Shown here: in pieces, positions 30,222 to 41,535 of the stretch | Numbering within the stretch: the stretch's first letter is position 1 | Layout: each line of letters begins with the position of its first letter | Assembly (NCBI GenBank): GCA_963693315.1 | Contig: OY856186.1 | Span: 378,383,923-378,447,922 of the forward strand | DNA: 64,000 bases | From: Diogma glabrata | Taxonomy: Eukaryota > Arthropoda > Insecta > Diptera > Cylindrotomidae | Reading direction: 5' to 3' | The notes under the pieces: generated by a model | Database searches by the model: none | What the model saw: the letters and a program-made list of their open reading frames with translations, nothing else | Told to the model about the DNA's origin: nothing | Program-made: the position numbers and the translations under genes

Positions 30222-31859
30222 GACAAGAATAGGCTACCTTTTGGAGGGTGTAGAGTTGTTTTGTATTGGTGCCGTGTGTTTCGTTTTGAAATACGCGTAA
30301 CGCTTAATAAGGAAATAAAATAAAAAAAATTTGAAGTATTGAAAGTTTAATTTAAAATTTAAAAATTTAATTATCTTGTATAAGATAAAGCTAGATCCTC
30401 AAACACAAACCAAAACAAAAAAAATTTGTATTGATGGATTTATTATATATGTATATAGTATGTAAATTATGAATATTGGTATACTATATTTATATATGTT
30501 CTGTTTTATATATTTTATAGTATGAAAATTTTTATGTATACATATATATTACATTTATTTATATTTTATATATATTATCTAGTAAATTATTTATATTATT
30601 TGGTAAAGAAAACTAGGCTAGCATCTAATTAATAATTATTTCTTCCTTTTTTTTTCTTCCTTTTAAACCTAAAATCAACAAAAACCAACAAAAAAAATAT
30701 ATTTAATGCTACGACTATAAGTAAATAACAAAAAAAAATATGTATGACGAAACTCTATTGACAATAAAAATTTGAACGCCACAACTGAAAAAACTCAAAC
30801 ATAATTAAATATATAAAAAAAATTTAAAATAAAGTTTTCTTTTTTTTTTTTAAATTGACTTAATAGTAAAGAGAGAATGACTTTCAAGGTACAGCGGCCA
30901 GGGAAAACCAGCCAAATAGGATCATGTCTGGACCATATTGTTGGAAAATAGGAGGTTAATATAAGTCACCACTATGAATTAATAAGAGGGCCTCAATTCT
31001 AAGAATCCAGACCAATAGGTGATAGGTTTAATTTGATTAAAATTAGGGGAAAATGTTCTGTCCAGACAATAGAAATGGAATAACTATTTATTGAGAAGGA
31101 AACAAAACAACTAAGAATTAAAATTGGTTGTGCTGGCATTTTCTGTGTGTACTAGGGAAGGTAGGAGATAATTTAGGGAGAACTAACGGTAAGATCAAGG
31201 AAAAGGGAGTACTGATTATTCGGTTGAATGGACCAAGAATATCCAACCAAAGCAACGCAATGAAAGCGGATATAATGGTATTCTTGGCCGAACAACTCTA
31301 TAATTGGGACGAACACTAACATTCCTACTAAAAAAAGATGGAACTATAGGTAAGGAGAAGAAAACAAAACAATTAGGCCGCTGAACAGACCAAGAATATC
31401 CAACCAAAGCAACGCAATAGGAGCGGATATACTGGTATTCCTGGTCGAACAACGAGATAATTTGGATGATAAATTCCTTATTTGGGCAGACCAAGAATAT
31501 CCAATCAAAACAACGCAATAACTAGCGGATATAGTGGTATTCCTGGTCGACCTTCATATGAGAATTATACTTGATAGTAATTTAAATGCTTAATAACAAA
31601 CTAACAAATAAAACAGCAGCATTGCACTGGAACTATTCGCGACTAAACATCTCAACTATTAATTCAATTTAGTTGCAGAACACATTGAGGATAACAGCAC
31701 GACACAAAAGAAGATAAGTTTACTTAGTACCATACCACTCGAATGCAATAGGGAATTCAGATGTGGGATAGTAGCAAACCCGAACAAAAAAACCTATGGA
31801 CAAAAGACGTGAACCTTAATTCCTTTTGGTTCACGAAGGTTTGAGTCTTAACTTACTAG
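30222..31859 (-). other. Untranslated leader of the Ty3/Gypsy element
   Basis: About 1.6 kb between the primer binding site and the gag start has no supported gene. It contains three copies of a 'gaccaagaatatccaacc' block beginning near 31,231, 31,388 and 31,489, each followed by a 'gcggatata.tggtattc' phrase. The middle part is nearly pure A/T. Packaging signals and splice donors would be expected in such a leader but cannot be identified by eye. Confidence 0.6.
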
Positions 31860-31877
31860 TTATTTGTTTGGGCGCCA
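31860..31877 (-). promoter_or_regulatory. Primer binding site
   Basis: The minus strand reads TGGCGCCCAAACAAATAA immediately after the 5' LTR end (31,878). TGGCGCCCAA is the usual start of a primer binding site for a lysine-type tRNA. Only about the first ten bases match well, so pairing may be short. Its position fixes the element's orientation and the LTR boundary. Confidence 0.85.
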
Positions 31878-33542
31878 TGAAACGAGATCCTGAAACCATC
31901 CTGCTTCCTCAAACGAGGAAGCTGGATGTCCGGGGATTACCGAATCTTATTTTTGTCCCTCTGGTTGGAAAATCCGGACCTGCTCATTGCGAGGCTGGAG
32001 TTTCAGGGGAAATGGTGGTCGTGGGTGTGTCCGGCAACCAGAGGGTCCTAGAGGAGCAGAAATTATTTAAATATGAACATAGTAGGGCTCGAAATTGATA
32101 CCGAATCGCTGTACCACGAAATCATTCCCTCTTTACACTCAAAACGAAATTAGTTAGACATTGTGCCTTTTATGTTTCAGAAGGTTACAGTAACCCACAA
32201 CAAAGCAACATTGCACTGAATTAAATTCTACTTAAATATAAAGAATATAATGAATGTTGGTGACTTACCTATTTCTTCGGTAACATATTTCTCAGAGAAA
32301 CCAGCAATAAAGAAAAACACGCAGCACTTATCGTAATTAATATTTTATTATGTTTTTGTATTTGTTTTTTTTATAATAATTTTTAGAAATTACAATTTTT
32401 GATATTAACTCCCTGTAACTCCCACTAGATTTTGTTAATTGATTTTGTTACTATATTTTTCTGAACAAACGAAGTCACTTTACTTTAATTTTGTTACTAT
32501 ATTTTTCTGAACAAAAGAAATCACTTTACATTGATTTGTTGCTTTATTTTGATGAACAAAAGATTTCACTTTACAAAAGATTTTGTTACTATATTTTTCT
32601 GAACAAAAGAAATCACTTTACATTGATTTTGTTACTTTATTTTTATGAACAAAAGATTTTGTTACTATATTTTTCTGAACAAAAGATTTTGTTACTATAT
32701 TTTTCTAAACAAAAGAAATCACTTTACATTGATTTGTTGCTTTATTTTTATGAACAAAAGATTTCACTTTACATTGATTTTGTTACTTTATTTTTATGAA
32801 CAAAAGATTTTGTTACTATATTTTTATTGATTTTGTTACTATATTTTTCTGAACAAAAGAAACAACAAAGTTTCAACAAAAAAACACAACCGAAATTAAA
32901 AATAAGAATCTAAATTTTACCAAAAAAACAAACTATTTAAACCAACTATTTAAGTAATAAACGTCTCGTTTCAAAATCAAAAACACAGAAACGAAAAAAC
33001 TTTACAACCGACCACGTCTACTTTCCTATCGAGAGTCCCCAACCAAAACAATATCACCAAAGTTTACACCTCGGTGTTATCTGAGTCCTAGTCATGATGA
33101 TAACAAAAAAAATAGTGATTCGAGAATTCCACTTTAAAACTGTGGGAATATTTTTCCACAATTAAATAGAAAATTATCAAGTTTCAAAAAAAATAAAAAT
33201 TAACAGAAAAACATCACAACGGAGTTTTAGTTTTAATGTTAACAATAAAGAAATTGGAGAATTATCTTTTTTTTTAGAAAACCGTTTAAATTAGATTTAA
33301 TTTTATTTAATTTAATAAAGATGTTTTGCAAGATTGCAAAACTAAAACATGGGAATGGTTGTAATTTAAATTAATGGAATTTTGCAATATTAGCATACTG
33401 AAACTTGGTTTTAAAAGATGGGTCTAATGTCATGAGACAAAAATGAATTTGTGGAATCTGGAATCGGGCACCTTGTGACGGAGGAAAGTAAAAGTGAAGG
33501 AATGAGCACGAAAATATTGTGTTTGGGAGCTCCTTCGTCACA
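31878..33542 (-). repeat. 5' LTR of the Ty3/Gypsy element (intact, 1665 bp)
   Basis: On the minus strand it begins TGTGACGAAGG (33,542) and ends ...CTCGTTTCA (31,878), with TG...CA ends. It matches the split 3' LTR apart from a few substitutions and a shorter internal tandem array at about 32,436-32,870. It should hold the promoter and polyadenylation signals of the provirus. I could not place a TATA box with confidence in such AT-rich DNA. Confidence 0.94.
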
Positions 33543-33694
33543 AATTAAATGAAAATACTCCAAAAATTCGGATTGAAAATTATTAAATTTAATTCAAAAT
33601 TATGTTTTTTTAATTGAATTTCTGTTAAAGTTTTAAGCATTGAAAAATATGAACTATTTCTATAATGCACCAAAAACCAGTGAATATTTAAAAT

Positions 33695-34063
33695 ATGTGT
33701 GTCATAATCGGATTGTATCGTATATTTGCCGAATATTATATTCGTTTTTTGTACTTCCGTTGCAAAATTCTCATAACGCGCCTAAAGAAGTTTTACTTCA
33801 AAAACCAGTGTGATATATTAAGAAGCCCTACAGGCGAGAGAAAAAATACAGGGTCATCATCAACATCAACAGCAGCAGCAACTACAACAATATCATCAAC
33901 ACCAACATCAACAGCAACCAAAACTACAAAAGTTTCAACAAACAACGTCAACAGCAACAGCTTCAGTTCCAGCTTCAGCAACATCGAGTTTATTTCAACC
34001 ATAAAAAATTCATCTACAACCGGAAAAAGAGTGAGTCGTCACATTAAAAAATTATATCATTAG
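33695..34063 (+). other. CAA/CAG-rich (opa-like) repeat with open frames
   Basis: A stretch at about 33,854-34,002 is rich in CAA, CAG and CAT. One frame is Ser/Thr-rich and open for 122 codons (MCVIIGLYRIF...); another reads His/Gln runs (HHQHQQQQLQQYHQHQ) but lacks an ATG. Such opa repeats occur in insect regulatory genes but also arise on their own. I see no splice sites or domain that settle it. Confidence 0.35.
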
Positions 34064-34162
34064 TTCTAAGTTAAGTTAATATTAGAAATTTTCCTAAGAT
34101 AGAAATTCTCTTTAAAATATAATTTTATTAAATAAGAATTAAGTTTTAAAAACAAAATTAAA

Positions 34163-35331
34163 ATGGAACTCGCAGAAATTTATAACGAAATTATAAATAA
34201 ATTGACTCGCGAAAAGTTTATACTTCGTGTGGAAGTAGAGTCGCTTTATAGAGAATTCGCGTTACGGGTTGACGACCACACAAAATTTCTAGAGAAAGAT
34301 GCCGGTTATTTCTCAATCCAAAGGGCAACATTTCAGTTAGAAATAGAGAAACACAGGGATGAAAATAAAGTACTAAAACAGAGGACAGAAAATCTGCAAA
34401 ATCAAATAAAACAACAACAAGAAGAAATAGACTTAGACCGTAATATATATATACAAACGAGATTGGTATTTTGGTAATTTCTAATGAGAAATTAAAACAC
34501 TCGTCCAAAGAACTAACGGATAGTTTAGATAGGGCAAATTTAGAAATTAAGAAATTAGAAGTTGAAAATAGGGAACTGTTAATTTTAAATAAAGAGGTAG
34601 AAACAGAATTCGCAGAATTACAATCATCACATTTCAATTTAAAAAACATATTGCAATACACGCAACAAGAGTTACAGGACGTCAAATTAAAAATGAATTA
34701 CCTCGAAGACAATCTACAATATAAAAATAAATTGATAGCCAGTTCGCTTAACCAGCAAAATACGAAACGCGTTAATATAATATCAACAATACCAGACCAC
34801 TACCTCCAAACTGATAAACCTAATAATATAAAAAATGATTCAAAAACTCAAAATATCTTCAAACACAAACCGACAGTAGAATTAAAGCTACCAGGAAAAT
34901 TATCTTACGCTGAAATTCTCAGTCAAAATATTCCCTTAGATTATAATTCAGATTATAATTTTAATAATACACCAACAAATAACAATAAAATAACACAGAA
35001 AACATATTTGAATACGACAAGCAATTTTACAAAGAAACAAAAATCAACTAAACCAAAAAATCGAATACCACACAAAAATTTAGCAACAACCAAAATACAT
35101 AGGGAAATAAATTCCGATTACATTCTAGATAAGAAATGTTGCGAAGCTCATACACTTCTAAGTAATGACAATTTCAACTCCAACAGTGGTTCATACGATA
35201 GTAACTCCTTTAAAATAAAATTTTCAAATTTTAAAACGATAAATAAAAAACAAAAGAAATTACGATTAAAATCTGACTTAGGCTTCGGACAATTTACGGT
35301 ATTTAAATTTATCGATAAAGTAGTCTTTTAA
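34163..35331 (+). pseudogene. Coiled-coil protein, frameshifted, function unknown
   Basis: The ATG at 34,163 has a good context (aaaatgg) and opens a 104-codon frame ending at 34,477. A second frame continues from 34,471 to 35,331. The two overlap beside an AT dinucleotide run (atatatata at about 34,443-34,451), so slippage of one or two bases there probably split a single protein of about 390 residues. The N-terminal half is a long heptad-type coiled coil (RTENLQNQIKQQQEEIDLD, then LEIKKLEVENRELLILNKEV). Past it comes KLSYAEILSQNIP, then an Asn/Thr/Lys-rich tail. The layout recalls ORF1 proteins of some LINEs or gag-like proteins, but no nucleic-acid-binding domain is visible. An RT partner is absent nearby. 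I do not recognise the gene. Confidence 0.45.
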
Positions 35332-35975
35332 GCTTATTGCTATTGTCTTTTAACACCACCGTTCTAATTAATATCATTTTGACATTTCAATTTCCTTCAT
35401 ATCTTATGATGTTTCTTCATAAGATAATTAAATTAAATGATTGTTAGAAAAATATACAAATTTGGTTTAACTTTAATTAATTGTTCAAATTGTTTAGCTC
35501 TAATGGGCAAATAAAAAGAAAAATGGCTAAAATATTAAACCAAATTATTAAAAAAATACAAATATTTTCTCCCAGCCAACTGCAATTTTTCTAATGAAAT
35601 GAAATTTCTAATGAAATTTTTTGATGAAGAATGTCTAACAATATAATAAAACTCCAAAAATAAATTTAAACTATAAAAAATATGAATTTGCTATAGAAGT
35701 AAAAACATTAAAATGACAATTAAGGTCTTGTTAGGCTCTACTTTACCGACACATGGATGCATTCGATAGCCGTTTTGACGTTTCTCGCTGAAATATTATT
35801 TTTTGTTTTGCTTCATTTTCTATCACAAAAATTAAATTACGATAAAATAATTATTGAAAAACTAATATTATTTGAATTTCAACACAATCTGTCAAAATTT
35901 ACTCTAGTAGGATAGCAGAGTAAATTTAAATTTTTAGTCGATTTGCAGATTCAATTTCAATTTCAATTTCATCGA
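35332..35975. other. AT-rich stretch without genes
   Basis: No coding content is recognised. The last part (about 35,940-35,975) repeats 'ttcaatttcaattt' and could be the leader of the exon-like piece that follows. Confidence 0.5.
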
Positions 35976-35978
35976 GAA

Positions 35979-36345
35979 ATGGGCCACAACCAATGTAAGT
36001 TAAGGACTTAAGGTCTTAAAATAACCTTAATTTGAACAAGGCATTAGATAGAAATCAACAATCAATGAAAAATAATAAAAAACCTGTGATTACAAAAAAT
36101 AAGACGAAAAAACATCAGCAATATTTAAAGGTAAAGTAAAATCACTGTCAGCAAGGTAATGATGACTATGAAACAATCAAATCCAAAGGTTCTATTATGG
36201 CATCAGATGTGAACTTTTTAGTAAATGAAAAAAACATTCAGCGCTCAAAAAGAGTTAATTCGAAATCTCTTTCTAAAAGTAAGCTAAAATATTTACAGCA
36301 GCCTTTTTCAAAAAATCAAATTAAATTTAAATTTGAATTTAAATA
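35979..36345 (+). other. Exon-like pieces with a possible 53-nt intron
   Basis: ATG at 35,979 gives MGHNQ and is followed directly by a consensus splice donor (GTAAGT at 35,995-36,000). A possible acceptor (gcattag, ending 36,047) would make a 53-nt intron, a size common in insects. The reading frame then continues as basic protein (MKNNKKPVITKNKTKKHQQ). A TAA at about 36,138 interrupts it, and the same frame is open again to about 36,345 (KGSIMASDVNFLVNEKNIQ). I do not recognise a family. It could be a decayed small basic nuclear protein gene or chance. Confidence 0.25.
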
Positions 36346-37036
36346 AAAATTAAAATTTAAATTAAATTTAAAATTTAAAATCAACTTAAATTTCATTTTG
36401 TCATTTAAAATCGCAGAAAATTTTGTTAGATTATTTTTGTGGTTCTTAATTTCTATAGCTAATGTAAATTATACTCGTAAAAATACAGGGAAACAAGATA
36501 AATATTCTGTTCAACCGGCTCACGAATATATTAAAAATAATATATATTTACCAATGAAATGGTTTAAATCATTATTCGATGAATCAGCAATTATATTTTC
36601 TTTAAGTTTTAAATGGAAGTTTATGAAGAACACAATTTTAAATAAACTGTTTTTCAAACCAATTGTGGATAAGTGCGGGCATTTTCAATCAAACAAATTA
36701 TACATAAGTCTAAAGAGAAATGTTTTAGGTACTATTACCTTCCAACTTGGCCACAACAGCTTAAACTTGTCAATAACACTATTAAACTTGTCACTATTAA
36801 AGTTTATTAAAAAATATATTTTTTCTTTTTGTCAATTACAGATTAAATTCAGGTGGACCCATAACCTAATAGGTTTTTCTTATTGACAAAAAAACAACAA
36901 ATCATTTATTTCCAGAACAAAAATATATACAGCATCTGTATAAAAAAAAGTGGCTTGATACAAGATACTATATATAAATATGTAAAGCTGCGTCATAACT
37001 AGTTTATTTCTTCATACTTTAAAAAAGGAACGTAAG
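36346..37036. other. AT-rich stretch, one unsupported open frame
   Basis: It begins with repeats of 'aaatttaaat'. A plus-strand frame (36,398-36,886, 162 codons) is open but shows no domain, unusual codon use or homologue I can name. I treat it as probably non-coding. Confidence 0.4.
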
Positions 37037-38203
37037 AAATATGGAGGGGCTGAAATCTCACAGCTCTGAGATATCAAGACTTCGGTCTGGGTTAAGGATT
37101 TTGATATAGTTTTCGGCAAAAAACTTGTATGAGGACATGGTTTTTAGTTTTGGGCAGCGATGTATATCAAACATAGCTCTTTGTTAAAGTACAAGTATCT
37201 CTGTTTAGAAAATTTTTACAAAGCTAACACGAAACATCAATACGATGCCGGAAAATTACAACAGATCATAAATTAACATAATTTAGTGAAAAGATGATAC
37301 ACTCAGCAAACTACTCAATTGAGCGTTTCGAGAAAATATTACAAAATCAGAAATTCATATTTCTTTCAAAATTCCAAAAATATTGTAAAAATCAAATAAA
37401 ATCAAACTTTTTTCATAATTCCAAAAATATTCCAAAAATTAGAATAAAATCAAATATTTAAACTTTTCTAAATTCCAATAATATTCCAAAAAATCTTAAA
37501 AATTCAAAATTTTCCAAAAGTTTAAAAATATTGCAAAAATCATTACAAAATCAAAAATTGAAACATTTTTCAAAATTCCAAAAATTATAATAAAATCAAA
37601 AATTTTAAATTTTTCAAAATACTAAAAATATTCCAAAAATTGAAACTTTTTCCAAAATTCTAAAAATATTGCAAAAATTATTACAAAATCAAAAATACGA
37701 ACTTTTTTCAAAATTCCAAAAATATTTCAAAAACTATAACAAATTCAAAAATTTCCATGTCCAATTTCATTTTCAATTACATTTACGTCATAAAAACAAC
37801 AACATTTTTTTAACAAAAATTTGGCTAAAAAAATAAATGAAATCATTTTTGACAAACTTGACATTATTTTTTGACAAAATTATAATGCCATGATTCTTTA
37901 TAATAATAATAAAATTTCATGTTATACCAATTATTAATTTTATTTTTTTCCAAAAAATTGGGTAAAAAAGTAAATAAAAATCTTAAAAGGAAGAGGACAC
38001 TTGACAACATTTTTTTGACAAACTTATAATGCCATAATTCTTAATAATAATAATAAAACTTCATTTCAAACAAATAATTAATTTAATTTTTTTCCAAAAA
38101 ATTGGGTAAAATATAAATAAAAATCTTTCTTTTGACACACTTGACAACAAGTTTTTGACAAACTTATAATGCAATAATCTAGTTTTTGATCTCACATACC
38201 AAT

Positions 38204-38234
38204 CCGCCATCTTACATTAAATGTAAGATGGCGG
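38204..38234. promoter_or_regulatory. Perfect 14-bp-arm hairpin with YY1/Pho-like site at LINE 5' end
   Basis: Arms CCGCCATCTTACAT (38,204-38,217) and ATGTAAGATGGCGG (38,221-38,234) are exact inverted repeats around a 3-base loop TAA. AAGATGGCGG matches the core of YY1/Pleiohomeotic sites, which drive transcription from the 5' ends of some LINEs. The position at the junction of the LINE with the older repeat suggests that the right arm is the LINE's own start and the left arm an inverted copy made on integration. Confidence 0.55.
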
Positions 38235-38511
38235 AATAGCAAAGTCATTCTTTAAATGTGCGGAGATTTATTTATCAAAAACTAAGTAAATCAGTGATTA
38301 AAAATAAATGTTCTTTGGTAAAAGTACTCATTAACATTAAAACTTTAAAAATATTAAAAGAAATTAACAAAAAAGCGGTCACGCAAAAAACTATAGCCAA
38401 TTTAAAGTTAAGTTTAAGTTAAAAGTTAAGCCTGAAATTGACGAAACAAAAGAAAAAAAAGAAAACTTTTTTCTGTTATACAGTTTTAATTTGTGATTAT
38501 TTGTGTGAAAA

Positions 38512-39108
38512 ATGACAAATGATAACGAAAATCTTACAATAGCTGATATTATGCAGGCAATCGCAGATTTAAAAGCTGAACTTTATAGTAAAATGGATAG
38601 CTATATCACAGAATTAAAGAATGTGAAAAAAAGAGTGGAAAGTCTCGAAACAATTCTTCATGAAAAAAATATAGAAATCTTGTATTTAAAATCGGAAAAT
38701 AATTATATCCGGCAATTAGAACTGGAAAAAGACATTATTGTTACCAATTTACCAACTAATATAATGGATCCAAAAATTATTGTGGAAAAGCTAAACAACC
38801 TATACAAATTTGAAATGGAAAACGTATCATCATATCACATACAACAAACTGTAGGTAAGAGAATACTTAGAGAGAGGAAAGGTTTAACATCTTCATCATC
38901 AAAATCTTCCTCAAAACAAACATCATATCTATCAATCAAATTCAAAAATGTTGAAGCTAAACAGAAAATACTAACAGAAGCAAAAAGGCTTGGACCATTA
39001 TACAGGAATCAACTGTTTGACACAGCTGTTAACAACAAAAGTGATCATAGAATCTATATCAGTAAAAAGCTAACAAAATATAATTCCAAATTATTTTTTT
39101 ATTTCTAA
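38512..39108 (+). pseudogene. LINE ORF1 (coiled coil plus RNA-binding domain, truncated)
   Basis: The frame begins MTNDNENLTIADIMQAIADL. It contains a coiled coil (LKNVKKRVESLETILHEKN), then a region consistent with an RRM-like fold (LEKDIIVTNLPTNIMDPKI) and a C-terminal domain (RLGPLYRNQLFDTAVNN). ORF1 proteins of this type coat LINE RNA. The last residues (after about SKKLTKYNSK) come from the adjoining minus-strand LINE, so the natural C-terminus is missing. No stop interrupts the remaining part. Confidence 0.7.
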
Positions 39109-39155
39109 TGCTATTTATTTCAAATAATTCAAAATTATAATAGTTTCATTTTTTT

Positions 39156-39893
39156 TCACTGTCTATCCCTGACATACCAATACAATTCCGACAATAAATC
39201 TTCTTCGTTTGGTGATGTTTCTTCGAATTTCTTTTTTGCTTCTTCAATGTGTGAACAGTTCATTATGTGATCGGACGTTTCTTCCTCATTGTCACAGAAG
39301 ATGCAAATGGGAGACTGAACTACACCAATTCGAGCTAAATGTTTGTATAACAGATCATGCCCGGTAATTTTTCTGAAATTGGCCACGTATACCTTCCGAT
39401 TCGTCGAAAGGACAGATTCTTGGTTGATGTTCGCCCATTTTTTGTTTTCTGACATTAACTGGTGATGCATGTTTATTTCTTCGTCGACTTTCTCTCTGAT
39501 TGATTCTTTTGCTTTATTGAATTTCTTAAAGTTTTTTCGTTGATATTTTTCTGATGTGAATCTCCTTATTTTTGTCGGATATTCCAATCTGAACTTTTCG
39601 TAAATACGTTGGAGTCTATGTACGAATGAAAGTTTAGAAGGAAGGCGATTTTCAACCATTTGGAAAGTGTTCCAGAGGCTGTTTGGTGTTCTTATTATTC
39701 TTTCAAACATTTTTAAAGCAGCTTCTTCACAAGCAAATTGAATTGGTTTGATGCCACTAAACATCTCCATAGCATTAATCGGTGTTGACTTCACTCCTCC
39801 GGTTATTATCCTTAATGCCTTGTTCTGGACTATTACTAATTTCTTAACCATTGATGGGCTTGCGCATATTAACAGTTCCTGACCATAAGCCAA
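39156..39893 (-). pseudogene. LINE ORF2 C-terminal part with CCHC-type motif
   Basis: The open frame reads the region after the RT: AYGQELLICASPSMVKKLVIVQNKALRIITGG, then a basic stretch, and the terminal zinc motif CIFCDNEEETSDHIMNCSH. It lies in a different frame from the RT (39,869-40,990), so one indel near 39,880 separates them. It is not a gene in its own right. Confidence 0.8.
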
Positions 39894-41037
39894 ATTGGCA
39901 AGATATAAGATTTGTATGTTAAAATCAATGTATCTTTAGATGTTCCCCATTTCGTTCCGGTCAGTCTTTTCAAGACTTTCATTCGCTTTTCCGTTTTTTC
40001 GATTTGAGTGCTTACATGAAATTTGAATGTTAGCCGTTGGTCCAGTTCTACACCGAGGTATCGTTGACGAATTGTTTCTTTAACGTTTATTTCATTGAAA
40101 TAAAGTTCCCGTTTCTGTGTAATATTACACATCGAAAAGATTTGGTAGAACGTCTTTTCCATATTCACTTCCATTTCATTCATTTCGGTCCATTCATTTC
40201 GTTCTTTTAGTGCACAGTTCATAATTGATTCTATTGTCTGCATGTCATCCCCAGCAACAATAATTGCTAAATCATCAGCAAACAATACGACATCGACCCC
40301 TGGGATGGATCGTAAAATTTGACACAGATCATTGACCATGCAATTGAACAATGTTGTGCTCGAAACTGCACCTTGAGGGACACCTCTTCTCACTTGTTTG
40401 AATGATGATGTTTTGTCATGGCATCGAACTGATATGAATCTTTGACATAAGAAATCATGAATTGCCCAAAGAATGTAATTTGGAGTATTCATTTTTGATA
40501 ATTTGAAGAGTAAGATGTTTCTCGAAACCAGATCGTATGCAGCTTTGAAGTCGATGAATGTTACGACTGTTGTCAGATTTGCATTGAAATTATTCTGAAT
40601 TTGATTACAAAGAAATGCAACCTGGTCGATTGATGATTTGTGTGTTTGGAAAGCTCCCTGCGCCGAATCGTTCGTTCTTTCAGATTTCAGGTGATCTTGT
40701 AGTCGTTTCATTACCATTTTTTCATATATTTTGCACAAGATCGATGTTAACGCGACAGGTCTATAACTTTTGATTTCATTTGCTGGCTTGTCAGTCTTTA
40801 GGATCGGTACTACAATCGCCTTCCTCCAAATTGCCGGTATGCCTCTAAGTAAGACAAAATTCAGGAAAGCAAGAAGTACCATTGCGGCATTCAGGTCTAG
40901 GTTTATGATAAATTCCAGTAATATATTATCGCATCCAGGTGATTTATCTTTTTCCATAGACTTTGTTGCATCTATAAATTCATCGAACATAAATGGTTCA
41001 ACATTCTGCTCTCTTTTGATTCGATTTATCTTTTTTG
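39869..41037 (-). pseudogene. LINE ORF2 reverse transcriptase, nested element
   Basis: The frame from 40,990 contains RT motifs DKSPGCDNILLEFI, YRPVALTSILCKIYEKMV, VVTFIDFKAAYDLVS, RRGVPQGAVSSTTLF and the catalytic LFADDLAII. The thumb region follows (QRYLGVELDQRLTFKFH). It is open up to a frameshift near 39,880. The endonuclease and ORF1 are absent because the copy is 5'-truncated. The reverse transcriptase would copy LINE RNA at the nicked target. Confidence 0.88.
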
Positions 41038-41535
41038 AGCCTGAAAGTTGACATTATTGTTCTGGTGGAGACTTTTATTAAATGCGCGGAGGTATGTAAT
41101 TATAATTTAAACGGGTATATAAGATATCATTCAACTCGCGATAACAGAGATGGTGGCGGAATAATTATTTATGTTAAGGACGGTGTTAAATGTAAATATG
41201 AGGATACTATAGCTTTTGAAGAAAATGAATTTCTAATACTTAAGCTTAAGAAACCTAGTTTATTTTTGATAGCCATTTATAGACCACCTCATACAAATAT
41301 TACAAATTTTCTGTCGAGACTTGATTTGATTTTGCAGAAATATAAAAACTCATTCCTTATTGGAGATATAAATATCAACATACTGAATGAAAATGACTCA
41401 CAAGTTATAAACTACCTAAACGTATTAACTATGAATTCATATTATATTGCTAATAAAATTGATATAGCTTTTACAACAAGAATATCAAATCGAGTGCGTA
41501 CAATATTAGACCACATAGTTGTTTCGACAAATACC
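41038..41535 (+). pseudogene. LINE ORF2 endonuclease fragment
   Basis: The plus-strand frame reads SLKVDIIVLVETFIKC, DGGGIIIYVKDGVKC, LFLIAIYRPPHTN, YKNSFLIGDININ and RTILDHIV, the ordered blocks of a LINE endonuclease. Open reading continues to 41,694, but sequence past about 41,535 belongs to the adjacent BEL/Pao element in antisense. The endonuclease's last part resumes at about 45,446. Confidence 0.82.

Larger units (their letters stand above)
12857..33546 (-). mobile_element. Ty3/Gypsy-like endogenous retrovirus with bunyavirus-like glycoprotein
   Basis: The element proper is 12,861-33,542. A 4-bp duplication AATT flanks it (12,857-12,860 and 33,543-33,546). The LTRs end TG...CA, the primer binding site adjoins the 5' LTR, and the gene order on the minus strand is gag, pol (protease, RT, RNase H, integrase), a small membrane protein, then a class II-type glycoprotein. 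Protease-RT-RNaseH-integrase order places it in Ty3/Gypsy. The two LTRs differ at only about nine positions outside their internal tandem array, so insertion was recent. Pol carries two in-frame stops and the 3' LTR is split by a LINE. Without nested insertions the provirus would be roughly 15 kb or slightly less, long for the family. Confidence 0.92.
39091..41037 (-). mobile_element. I/R1-group-like LINE, 5'-truncated, nested
   Basis: This minus-strand insertion contains the RT and C-terminal part of ORF2 only. The 3' end is A-rich (AAATAAAAAAATAA on the minus strand near 39,092-39,105), and the 5' truncation is near 41,037. It sits between ORF1 and the endonuclease of the surrounding LINE. 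A Cys-His motif after the RT (CIFCDNEEETSDHIMNC) is typical of the I and R1 groups. No clear target duplication was seen. Confidence 0.75.

Noticed and set aside
36398..36886. 162-codon plus-strand frame as a membrane or transposase protein
   Set aside because: Its composition is that of translated AT-rich DNA (Phe, Leu, Lys, Asn), with no motif block matching a known family.
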